Source: Alphaproteobacteria bacterium (GTDB lineage: Bacteria > Pseudomonadota > Alphaproteobacteria > JAJFFI01). Taken from it: a DNA stretch of 5,094 nucleotides. Positions within the stretch are counted from its first letter, which is position 1. The number at the start of each line of letters is the position of its first letter. Location of the stretch: contig JAJFFI010000061.1 of the NCBI GenBank assembly GCA_021776755.1, positions 1 through 5,094 of the forward strand, written 5' to 3'. Under the pieces are notes generated by a model, which was not told the origin of the DNA, did not search any database, and saw nothing but the letters and a program-made list of their open reading frames with translations. The translations under genes were made by a program, and so were the position numbers. Shown in pieces: positions 1 to 4,983 of the stretch.

Positions 1-230
1 GCGGCAAGGGCCTCACCCCCGTCGCCTTCATCGTGCCGGTAAACCCGGCCGGCTTCGACGAAGCGGCCGTCCTCGCCCACTGCCGCGACGGCCTCGCCCG
101 CTTCAAGGTCCCCGCCCGCGTCCTCCCGCTCGACGCCTTCCCCGTCACCGAAAGCGCCAACGGCGTGAAAATCCAGCGCGGCAAGCTGCGTGAGATGGCG
201 GCGACGGCGTTGGATGAACCAGGCACCTGA
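1..230 (+). CDS. Acyl-CoA synthetase (AMP-forming), C-terminal fragment
   Basis: Partial gene entering from the left edge. The reading frame starts at base 3 and ends at TGA 228-230, showing about 75 residues. They fit the small C-terminal domain (AMP-binding_C) of the acyl-adenylate-forming enzymes, which activate a carboxylic acid with ATP and then form the CoA thioester. The diagnostic stretch is RFKVPARV, then FPVTESANG, then VKIQRGKLREMA. The lysine of VKIQR aligns with the conserved lysine (A10 motif) needed for adenylation. The NG before VKI, in place of the compact SGK of acetyl-CoA synthetases, is seen in some medium- and long-chain or aromatic acyl-CoA synthetases, but the substrate cannot be told from this part. 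The N-terminal ATP-binding domain lies outside the window. The gene converges on the Lrp-type gene, with a palindromic repeat between them. Confidence 0.85.
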   Translation, partial: GKGLTPVAFIVPVNPAGFDEAAVLAHCRDGLARFKVPARVLPLDAFPVTESANGVKIQRGKLREMAATALDEPGT

Positions 231-249
231 TCGAACCGCACCACCGGAG

Positions 250-287
250 CTTCACCCTGAGGTGCCCGTGAAACGGGCCTCGAAGGG
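250..287. repeat. REP-like palindromic repeat, copy 1
   Basis: This unit starts CTTCACCCTGAGG and ends CCTCGAAGGG. Between them is a hairpin with a perfect 6-bp stem, GCCCGT (264-269) and ACGGGC (273-278), with a GAA loop. Its last nine bases, CCTCGAAGG (278-286), are exactly complementary to CCTTCGAGG at 321-329, so the copy can also form a longer fold with the spacer. It resembles the dispersed intergenic palindromes of many alphaproteobacteria. This call rests on recall of the family, not on a search. Confidence 0.65.
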
Positions 288-333
288 CGAAGCGGCCCGC
301 GTTGCGCTCCGGCCCCGCATCCTTCGAGGCGCC

Positions 334-392
334 CTTCATCCTGAGGAGCCGCCGAAAGGCGGCGTCTCGAAGGGCGGCCGCACCTCAGGATG
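334..392. repeat. REP-like palindromic repeat, copy 2
   Basis: This second unit starts CTTCATCCTGAGG and contains a 6-bp hairpin, GCCGCC (348-353) and GGCGGC (358-363), with a GAAA tetraloop, then CTCGAAGGG (366-374). An outer pair of perfect 9-bp arms, CATCCTGAG (337-345) and CTCAGGATG (384-392), encloses it. Head and tail match copy 1, but the hairpin stem sequence differs while pairing is kept. That is the compensatory change expected of a structured repeat. It lies between two converging genes and may help to end or stabilise their transcripts. Confidence 0.7.
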
Positions 393-407
393 AGCGAACC
401 TTTTGCC

Positions 408-869
408 CTACCCCAAGTATCCCAGCGGCAGCGCCGTCGTGTACTTGATCTGCTCCATCGCAAAGGACGAGCTCACGTCTGTTAGATCGATGGTCTCGAT
501 CAGCTCCTTGTAGAACGCGTCATAGCCCTTGATATCCGGCACCACGACCCGGAGCAGGTAATCGATGTCGCCGCTCATGCGGTAGAACTCGACGACCTCG
601 GGCATGCGGTTGACCGCGGCCGCGAATTTCTCGAGCCAGCTCGCCGTGTGCTCCCGGGTCTTCACCGCCACGAACACGGTCACGCCCACGTTCAGTGCGC
701 CCGGATCCATGAGGGCGACGCGCTTGCGGATGACGCCGTCGGCTTCGAGCTTCTGCACCCGACGCCAGCAGGGCGTCGTCGAAAGCCCCACCTGTGCTGC
801 CAGGTTTCCCAGCGGCAGATCGCAGTCAACCTGCAGGATTTCAATGATTTTCCGGTCGATGTGATCCAT
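408..869 (-). CDS. Lrp/AsnC-family transcriptional regulator, DecR-like
   Basis: A 153-residue DNA-binding regulator of normal length for the Lrp/AsnC family. The N-terminal winged helix-turn-helix covers residues 3-50, with the recognition region around residues 22-42 (LAAQVGLSTTPCWRRVQKLE). The RAM (ligand-binding and oligomerisation) domain covers about 60-140 and includes the GDIDYLL motif at 100-106. TTPCWRR and the C-terminal SSFAMEQIKYTTALPL closely resemble, from memory, E. coli DecR (YbaO), which responds to cysteine. This is family-level similarity, so the effector is not proven. I chose ATG at 869 because MDHIDRKII is the usual Lrp beginning. A GTG at 878 would add only three residues and has no Shine-Dalgarno in front; GGGTG lies just before the ATG. 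The gene is divergent from the DUF6356 gene. An Lrp-type palindrome near its predicted transcription start suggests autoregulation. Confidence 0.93.
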   Translation of the reverse strand: MDHIDRKIIEILQVDCDLPLGNLAAQVGLSTTPCWRRVQKLEADGVIRKRVALMDPGALNVGVTVFVAVKTREHTASWLEKFAAAVNRMPEVVEFYRMSGDIDYLLRVVVPDIKGYDAFYKELIETIDLTDVSSSFAMEQIKYTTALPLGYLG

Positions 870-893
870 ATCACCCACGTTAGAGGCAGAAAT

Positions 894-908
894 TAGAAAA
901 TATTTCTA
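894..908. promoter_or_regulatory. Candidate Lrp-type operator
   Basis: Perfect palindrome TAGAAA-ATA-TTTCTA. Aligned with the E. coli Lrp consensus YAGHAWATTWTDCTR it matches 14 of 15 positions, the only mismatch being A for T at position 9. It lies 25 bp upstream of the Lrp/AsnC-type start codon, inside the only AT-rich stretch of this divergent region. In this position a bound regulator would cover the predicted transcription start of its own gene. Confidence 0.6.
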
Positions 909-909
909 C

Positions 910-938
910 ATAATACCTGAATCAGTGCAAAATTTAAA
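910..938 (-). promoter_or_regulatory. Predicted promoter of the Lrp/AsnC-type gene
   Basis: On the minus strand, TTTAAA (938-933) is followed after exactly 17 nt by TATTAT (915-910). These match the sigma-70 -35 and -10 consensus at 4 of 6 and 5 of 6 positions. Transcription would start near 903, within the palindrome at 894-908. The region is AT-rich, so chance matches are possible. No equally good promoter was seen for the divergent plus-strand gene. Confidence 0.4.
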
Positions 939-1028
939 ACCCTTTTTCGCGAATCCCGGTGCATACTCCCTTTATTCCAGACGCACGGCGCGCCAGGACG
1001 GTGCCCAGACACGACAGGAGATCACGCC

Positions 1029-1322
1029 ATGCAAAAGAACCCCTTCACCGATCACCCGGCCACCGTCGGCGAGACCTACGGCGAGCATCTGGTGCACGCC
1101 TCGGGCTTTGGCTTTGCGCTGCTCTGGGGCGGGATCGTGTGCCTGCTGCACGCTATCTTCCCGTTTATGTTCGAGAAGACTGGCAGCAAGATCATCACCG
1201 GCCTGCACGACCGGATGGTCACCAACCGGGTTGCGGCTAAAAACCGCACCCGCGCCGGTGTCCATGCCGCACCGGACCATCAGGACGCGCGCGCCGTCAC
1301 CGCGCACCCGATTCCCTTCTAG
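1029..1322 (+). CDS. DUF6356 family small membrane protein
   Basis: A 97-residue protein of unknown function. The N-terminal part, with FTDHPATVGETYGEH (6-20) followed by one hydrophobic segment at about 25-48 (containing GFALLWGG, then VCLLHAIFPFMF), is what I recall for the DUF6356 family of alphaproteobacteria. A conserved stretch TGSKIITGLHDRM follows at 51-63. The last 30 or so residues are polar, rich in Ala, Arg and His, and look unconserved. One membrane span and no cleavable signal peptide are predicted by eye, so it is probably an inner-membrane protein. The start is well supported: AGGAG at 1016-1020 lies 8 nt before ATG. It is divergent from the Lrp-type regulator and shares the intergenic region containing the palindromic operator, so it may be under the same control. 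Confidence 0.82.
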   Translation: MQKNPFTDHPATVGETYGEHLVHASGFGFALLWGGIVCLLHAIFPFMFEKTGSKIITGLHDRMVTNRVAAKNRTRAGVHAAPDHQDARAVTAHPIPF

Positions 1323-1462
1323 GCGTTATCTCCCCGTCACGGTCTGCTTGAGGGTGCGCCCGCGCGCGCCCGAAACCTCGTTCGCGCGGCGACGCCGCAC
1401 CTGCAGTAGCCAAAAAATGGCGGAACCCTCTCGGTCCCAGCATAGAGATATCGGTTTCGAAG

Positions 1463-1484
1463 CCATCATGGGTTATGGCCCATA
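1463..1484. promoter_or_regulatory. Nested CCAT/ATGG palindromes upstream of the first DUF3011 gene
   Basis: Three overlapping inverted repeats occur within 22 bp: CCAT-C-ATGG (1463-1471), ATGGG-6 nt-CCCAT (1468-1483) and TATGG-C-CCATA (1474-1484). They lie 65-86 bp before the ATG at 1549, a usual place for a regulator site. No -35/-10 pair was convincing nearby. The rest of the 226-bp gap (1323-1548) is GC-rich, with no gene and no clear terminator. Confidence 0.25.
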
Positions 1485-1548
1485 TTCAGCGAGCGTTCAG
1501 ACTGGCCCCAGTATCTTGTTCCCACACCTCACCTCTTGGGAGAGAAAC

Positions 1549-2166
1549 ATGACCACCTTCACAAAACCGCTTATCAAGGGAATTGTCCTTGCCGCGGGCG
1601 CCGCGCTGACGCTGGCCGCAACCTCGTTTACGGCGAGCGCGCAGCAGAGCGGCCGCAATCTCGTGAAATGCGAGTCGACGAACCACTCACCCCGCCGCTG
1701 TTATGTGAATACCCGCGGTCACGTCGAGATCGTCCAGCGCCTGTCCGACGCCGGCTGCGTCGAAGGCCAGGACTGGGGCTTCGACAACCGCAGCATCTGG
1801 GTCCGCGGCGGTTGCCGCGCGGTCTTCGCAGTCCGTGGCAAGGCCGCCCGCATCGAGCGGCGCCAGGCCCGCCAGAATGGCCAGTGGGGCAACAACGGCA
1901 ACTGGAACAACGGCCCCGTCTACAATGGCGACGAGGAACGCTGGCGCCGGCGCGACGGCCGCTGGGTCGGCGGCCCGGTACAGCGCTACGTCGACTGCCA
2001 GTCGTTCAACAATGGCTACCGCCTCTGCCAGGCACGGGTGCGCAACGGCGCCCAGCTGGTCCAGCAGCTCTCGTCCGATCCCTGCATCCAAGGCAAGACC
2101 TGGGGCGTGCAGGCGGGCGGTATCTGGGTGAACAACGGTTGCCGCGGAACCTTCCTGGTGAGGTAA
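1549..2166 (+). CDS. Secreted protein with two DUF3011-type domains (array gene 1)
   Basis: A 205-residue exported protein of unknown function. Residues 1-31 form a Sec signal peptide: basic start with K6 and K10, hydrophobic core at about 11-27, and ASA|QQ cleavage after A31. Domain 1 covers about 37-95, with cysteines 41, 51, 70 and 89. Domain 2 covers about 147-205, with cysteines 150, 160, 179 and 198. Each contains CxS, then WG, then IWV and GCR, the signature I recall for DUF3011 (PF11218). The two domains are joined by an Asn/Gly/Arg-rich linker with QWGNNGNWNNG and then RWRRRDGRWV. There is no cysteine outside the domains, so two disulfides per domain are likely in the periplasm or outside the cell. 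The start is fixed by GGGAG (1538-1542), 6 nt before ATG, and by the signal peptide. The open frame continues upstream to 925 but would run through the DUF6356 gene, so that extension is rejected. A terminator follows. Confidence 0.88.
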   Translation: MTTFTKPLIKGIVLAAGAALTLAATSFTASAQQSGRNLVKCESTNHSPRRCYVNTRGHVEIVQRLSDAGCVEGQDWGFDNRSIWVRGGCRAVFAVRGKAARIERRQARQNGQWGNNGNWNNGPVYNGDEERWRRRDGRWVGGPVQRYVDCQSFNNGYRLCQARVRNGAQLVQQLSSDPCIQGKTWGVQAGGIWVNNGCRGTFLVR

Positions 2167-2187
2167 CCGCTTCCCGGACAGCGACAC

Positions 2188-2224
2188 GACCGGCCCCCGA
2201 AATCATTTCGGGGGCCGGTCTGTT
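2188..2224 (+). terminator. Intrinsic terminator after the first DUF3011 gene
   Basis: A perfect 15-bp stem, GACCGGCCCCCGAAA (2188-2202) and TTTCGGGGGCCGGTC (2206-2220), with a TCA loop, followed by TGTTT. It begins 22 nt after the stop codon. The T-run is short but the stem is very stable. It should separate transcription of array gene 1 from genes 2-4. Confidence 0.8.
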
Positions 2225-2259
2225 TCGGGAGATGCAGATTTTTCAGGATCTTGCGGCCG

Positions 2260-2282
2260 TCCGGAACTTGCAGCTCCGGAAC
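2260..2282. repeat. Short direct repeat TCCGGAAC upstream of the second DUF3011 gene
   Basis: TCCGGAAC occurs at 2260-2267 and 2275-2282, a 15-bp period, and each copy holds the palindrome TCCGGA. The site lies about 115-138 bp before ATG 2398, between the terminator and array gene 2. This gap must hold the promoter of gene 2 if the terminator works. TCCGGA also occurs, inside a larger palindrome, upstream of array gene 4. In GC-rich DNA this may be chance. Confidence 0.25.
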
Positions 2283-2397
2283 CCGCGCGGCATAACATTG
2301 CCACCGTTTCGCCATCGGACCTCTGTATCTCCAAAACAGGCCAAATTCCCGCATCCACTACCAGCTTCATGCGGGCAACACCCAAGGGGCAGCCAGA

Positions 2398-3114
2398 ATG
2401 ATCAGACCGACCAAGCCATTTCGGCGCACCACGCGTGTCGGCGCCGCCGTTGTGCCGCTGGCGCTCGCCGCCGCGGCGATCGCGCTTGCAGTCCCCGGCC
2501 CCGTCACGGCGCAGGGTGCCAGCATCGTGAAGTGCGAATCCTACAACAACGGCTACAACCGCTGCTTCATCCCGACCGGCAACCAGGTTCAGCTTGTCGA
2601 GCAGCTCTCCAAAAAAGGCTGCGTGCCCCAGAAGGACTGGGGGTTCGACGCCGAGCACATCTGGGTGCGCGACGGCTGCCGGGCGCTGTTCTCGGTCCCG
2701 GGCGGCAAGCTCTTCCGCGATCCGGACAAGCTCTACAGCGCCGATCAGGCCGGCAAGGGTGTCAGCAACTGGCGCAACGGTCAGGTCTATGACGGCAACC
2801 AGGGCCGTTGGCGCCAGCGCAAGAACGGCGAATGGGTCGAAAGCCAGACCTCCCAGGGGGCGGCAAACCGCGGCAACGAAGGTTTCGGCGAACGCGGCGG
2901 GCAGGTCGGCCGGTCCGCGGCCCCGATCGAGCGCAAGGTCGACTGCGAGTCATTCGGCGGCGCCTACACCTTCTGCCCCGTCGGCGTGACCAGCGGGGTG
3001 ACGGTCTACCTGCAAAAATCGAAAGACGGCTGCCAGTTTACCGAGACCTGGGGCTATCAGCGCGACGGCATCTGGGTCAGGGGCGGCTGCCGCGCGACCT
3101 TCCTCGTGAAGTAG
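2398..3114 (+). CDS. Secreted protein with two DUF3011-type domains (array gene 2)
   Basis: A 238-residue exported protein of unknown function and a paralogue of array gene 1. The signal peptide is residues 1-38: basic start with R3, K6, R9, R10 and R13, Ala/Val-rich core at about 15-33, VTA|QG cleavage. Domain 1 covers about 42-100 (cysteines 46, 56, 75, 94). Domain 2 covers about 179-238 (cysteines 183, 193, 212, 231). The linker repeats the gene 1 linker motif: NWRNGQVYDG, then RWRQRKNGEWV at 137-147, against NWNNGPVYNG and RWRRRDGRWV. It is extended by a Gly/Gln/Arg-rich stretch at about 148-176. Both proteins therefore descend from a two-domain ancestor with its linker, not from independent domain joining. 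AAGGGG at 2384-2389 lies 8 nt before the ATG. The next gene starts 34 bp downstream with no terminator between, so the two are probably one transcript. Confidence 0.88.
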   Translation: MIRPTKPFRRTTRVGAAVVPLALAAAAIALAVPGPVTAQGASIVKCESYNNGYNRCFIPTGNQVQLVEQLSKKGCVPQKDWGFDAEHIWVRDGCRALFSVPGGKLFRDPDKLYSADQAGKGVSNWRNGQVYDGNQGRWRQRKNGEWVESQTSQGAANRGNEGFGERGGQVGRSAAPIERKVDCESFGGAYTFCPVGVTSGVTVYLQKSKDGCQFTETWGYQRDGIWVRGGCRATFLVK

Positions 3115-3148
3115 GCCATTTCCGATAATCTTGAGTCCAGGAAACCAG

Positions 3149-3580
3149 ATGAAACCGATCCACGCCCCCACCCGTCCGCGCCTTTTCGCCGCATTCGCCG
3201 CGGCAGCCGTCGCGCTTGCCGTCTCGATGTCGGCGGCAGCCCCCGCGGCGGCCCAGGGCTGGCAGCGCATCTCGGTCACCTGCGAAAGTTCCAACCGCCA
3301 GTCCAGCCGCTGCGGTCATGCCGACGGCCACAGCCCACAGCTCGAGCGCCAGCTCTCGCGCCGCGCCTGCATCTGGGGCCGGACATGGGGCTTCGATCAG
3401 GCGGGCCTCTGGGTCTCATCGGGCTGCCGGGGGGAGTTCAGCGTGTCGGTCCCCCAGACCGCGAGCACGACGCCGACGACCCCGAAGGCGGTCGGCGACG
3501 GCCCTCCAGGCTCGATCAAGCGTGGTGACAGCGGAAAAATCCGCAATATCATAGATCCGCCCGGCAGCGCCGTCCGCTAG
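3149..3580 (+). CDS. Secreted protein with one DUF3011-type domain (array gene 3)
   Basis: A 143-residue exported protein of unknown function. The signal peptide is residues 1-35, very Ala-rich, with AAA|QG cleavage. The single domain covers about 40-99, with cysteines 45, 55, 74 and 93 in the same spacing as the other copies. Instead of a second domain, residues 100-143 form a cysteine-free tail rich in Thr, Pro and Gly (STTPTTP at 106-112, then GDGPPG and DPPGS), probably disordered. The start is ATG 3149 with AGGA (3139-3142) placed 6 nt before it. An in-frame TTG at 3131 would add six residues and lies upstream of that ribosome binding site. The gene follows array gene 2 closely, so cotranscription is likely. 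It could be a shortened descendant of a two-domain protein, or simply a one-domain member. Confidence 0.86.
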   Translation: MKPIHAPTRPRLFAAFAAAAVALAVSMSAAAPAAAQGWQRISVTCESSNRQSSRCGHADGHSPQLERQLSRRACIWGRTWGFDQAGLWVSSGCRGEFSVSVPQTASTTPTTPKAVGDGPPGSIKRGDSGKIRNIIDPPGSAVR

Positions 3581-3622
3581 CGCCCGGCCGCCGTGTTTCT
3601 GCCACCTGACATTTGACACGCA

Positions 3623-3632
3623 TATCCGGATA
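3623..3632. promoter_or_regulatory. Palindrome TATCCGGATA upstream of the fourth DUF3011 gene
   Basis: A perfect 10-bp palindrome lies 5 bp downstream of a consensus -35-like TTGACA (3613-3618). No acceptable -10 hexamer is found 16-18 nt after that TTGACA, so a promoter here is only suggested. The rest of the 147-bp gap (3581-3727) contains a small palindrome, CCCGT-T-ACGGG (3693-3703), and the strong ribosome binding site of gene 4. I see no terminator for gene 3. Confidence 0.25.
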
Positions 3633-3727
3633 GCCCCCGCCCCGGATTTCGCGTAGGATTTCAAAGAGGCCAATCATAAAGAATTGATCCAGCCCGTTAC
3701 GGGAAAATCACAAGGGGGGAAGTGCTT

Positions 3728-4540
3728 ATGTCCGGAATTTCTGTCCGCGGGGCCATCATGGCCGCCGCGCCGCTTGCCGCAGCGAGTTTCCTGGCCGTTC
3801 TGCTGGGGGCGCCACTGGCCACGCCGGCCGCGGCCCAGACCGTCACGAAGAAATGCGAGTCTAAAGGCAACCGGCTCGCCCGCTGCAAGATTGGCAACGT
3901 CACCAACGTCCGCATCACCCGGCAGTTGTCCAAGAGCCCGTGTTTCCGCGGATCGTCCTGGGGCCATGACGCCAATGGCATCTGGGTCAACAATGGGTGC
4001 CGGGCGATTTTCGCGGCCGACAAGGTCACCGCCTCGACCGGCGGATCCGGCGGCAGCGCCGGCAGCGCCAACAAGGGCGGCCGGATCGTCAGCCGCTCGG
4101 GCAAAAACAAGATCATCGTCGAATGTATTTCGGTGAACCAGCAGCCCAACATTTGCGGCTTCAAGGGGGCGACCAAGGTCAGCGTTCATTCGCCGATCTC
4201 GGGCACGAGCTGCGTGCGCGGCCGGAACTGGAACTACAACTCCAAGGGTCTCTGGGTTTCCGCCGGCTGCGGCGCCCAGTTCGCGCTCACCCGCGGCACG
4301 GCCACGGGCGGCACGTCGGGCTCCACCGGCACCGGCACGGTGTCCTCGGGCGGCCCGGCGAAAGTCACCTGCCGGTCGTTCAAGGGCACCTGGAAATTCT
4401 GTGCGGCCAACGTCAACAAGACGGTGGTGCTGAAAAACCAGATCTCCAACCGCTCCTGCCGCCGCGGCCTCACCTGGGGCTTCGTTACCGACGGCATCTG
4501 GACCGCCGACGGCTGCAGCGCCCAGTTCGACGTGCAGTAG
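3728..4540 (+). CDS. Secreted protein with three DUF3011-type domains (array gene 4)
   Basis: A 270-residue exported protein of unknown function and the largest of the array. The signal peptide is residues 1-36, with AAA|QT cleavage. Three domains follow: about 38-97 (cysteines 43, 53, 72, 91), about 129-188 (cysteines 133, 143, 162, 181) and about 211-270 (cysteines 215, 225, 244, 263). The linkers are Gly/Ser/Thr-rich (STGGSGGSAGSANKGG at 103-118, and GTATGGTSGSTGTGT at 190-204), unlike the Trp/Arg/Asn-rich linker of genes 1 and 2. The middle domain is the most diverged: WN replaces WG and CG replaces CR after the fourth cysteine. The third domain has CS there. I chose ATG 3728 because AAGGGGGGA (3712-3720) ends 7 nt before it. 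The in-frame GTG at 3722 would leave only 1 nt. A terminator follows. Confidence 0.88.
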   Translation: MSGISVRGAIMAAAPLAAASFLAVLLGAPLATPAAAQTVTKKCESKGNRLARCKIGNVTNVRITRQLSKSPCFRGSSWGHDANGIWVNNGCRAIFAADKVTASTGGSGGSAGSANKGGRIVSRSGKNKIIVECISVNQQPNICGFKGATKVSVHSPISGTSCVRGRNWNYNSKGLWVSAGCGAQFALTRGTATGGTSGSTGTGTVSSGGPAKVTCRSFKGTWKFCAANVNKTVVLKNQISNRSCRRGLTWGFVTDGIWTADGCSAQFDVQ

Positions 4541-4569
4541 CTGCGCGCAGAAGCCCGAACGCAGTAACG

Positions 4570-4599
4570 AAAAACCCCCGCTCGCAAGAGCGGGGGTTT
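4570..4599. terminator. Bidirectional intrinsic terminator
   Basis: A perfect 12-bp stem, AAACCCCCGCTC (4572-4583) and GAGCGGGGGTTT (4588-4599), closed by a GCAA tetraloop. The A-run at 4570-4574 gives a U-tract on the minus strand, and TTT at 4597-4599 gives a shorter one on the plus strand. It stands 29 bp after the stop of array gene 4 and 61 bp after the stop of the converging cold-shock gene, so it can serve both. It looks stronger for the minus strand. Confidence 0.85.
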
Positions 4600-4660
4600 C
4601 CGCGTTCAGGCCCGGAGACCTGAATGTCCGTCACGCCGGGGCGTGGGCCTCTTGCGAGAT

Positions 4661-4864
4661 TCAGGCCTCGGCGAGGTTCACGGCCTTGGGGCCGCGGTCA
4701 TCCTGCTCGACCTCGAAGGAGACCTTCTGGCCCTCCGAAAGCGAGGACATGCCCGAGCGCTCGACGGCCGAGATGTGGACGAAAACGTCCTTGCCGCCAT
4801 CTTCCGGCTCGATGAAGCCGAAACCCTTGGTCGTGTTGAAGAACTTTACGGTACCTGTGGTCAT
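4661..4864 (-). CDS. Cold-shock protein, CspA family
   Basis: A 67-residue single cold-shock domain, the standard length of the family. These small cytoplasmic proteins bind single-stranded RNA and DNA and act as RNA chaperones. Both nucleic-acid-binding motifs are intact: RNP1 as KGFGFI (13-18) and RNP2 as VFVHIS (27-32). TGTVKFFN at 3-10 is the usual first strand, and GPKAVNL near the end is the usual last strand. Upstream on its strand only a weak Shine-Dalgarno-like GTGAG (4878-4874) is seen, 9 nt before the ATG. The upstream region can form a hairpin (4962-4983). Whether this copy is cold-induced or constitutive cannot be told from the sequence. It converges on the DUF3011 array and shares its terminator. 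Confidence 0.95.
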   Translation of the reverse strand: MTTGTVKFFNTTKGFGFIEPEDGGKDVFVHISAVERSGMSSLSEGQKVSFEVEQDDRGPKAVNLAEA

Positions 4865-4961
4865 GCGATTCTACTCACTTTTACTGGTGTCACTTGCCGG
4901 CGGATGTGTCCTTGCCAAACAACATGGCCCGGCCGCGCGGCAACGGGGTTTGCCCACGCCT

Positions 4962-4983
4962 CCGTGACGATGCCCTGTCACGG
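4962..4983. promoter_or_regulatory. Hairpin in the upstream region of the cold-shock gene
   Basis: A perfect 7-bp stem, CCGTGAC (4962-4968) and GTCACGG (4977-4983), with an 8-nt loop, lies about 100 nt upstream of the cold-shock start codon. GGCAA (4939-4943) can pair with TTGCC at 4950-4954, 4912-4916 or 4894-4898, so competing folds exist between it and the start. Structured leaders are known for cold-shock mRNAs. Without the transcription start it is not certain that this lies in the mRNA; it could also be a protein site. The remaining sequence to 5094 holds no gene I can support. Confidence 0.35.

Noticed and set aside
250..392. Repeats considered as a CRISPR array
   Set aside because: Only two imperfect palindromic units with a short spacer, without the regular repeat-spacer periodicity and with no cas genes in the window.
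1351..1398. GC-rich stretch with CG alternation and GCGGCG-A-CGCCGC after the DUF6356 gene, considered as a terminator
   Set aside because: No loop of suitable size and no T-run follows. Probably ordinary GC-rich spacer.
925..1548. In-frame extension of array gene 1 back to 925
   Set aside because: It overlaps the well-supported DUF6356 gene, has no ribosome binding site, and would bury the signal peptide. A good ribosome binding site precedes ATG 1549.
1687..2187. 166-residue minus-strand open frame opposite gene 1 (also 3674-4189 opposite gene 4)
   Set aside because: Ala/Val/Asp-rich antisense shadows of GC-rich coding sequence, without ribosome binding sites or family resemblance.
1536..2792. 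418-residue open frame on the plus strand across genes 1 and 2
   Set aside because: It is Arg/Pro-rich, with no recognisable domain, and crosses two real genes and a terminator. It is an out-of-frame shadow typical of GC-rich DNA.
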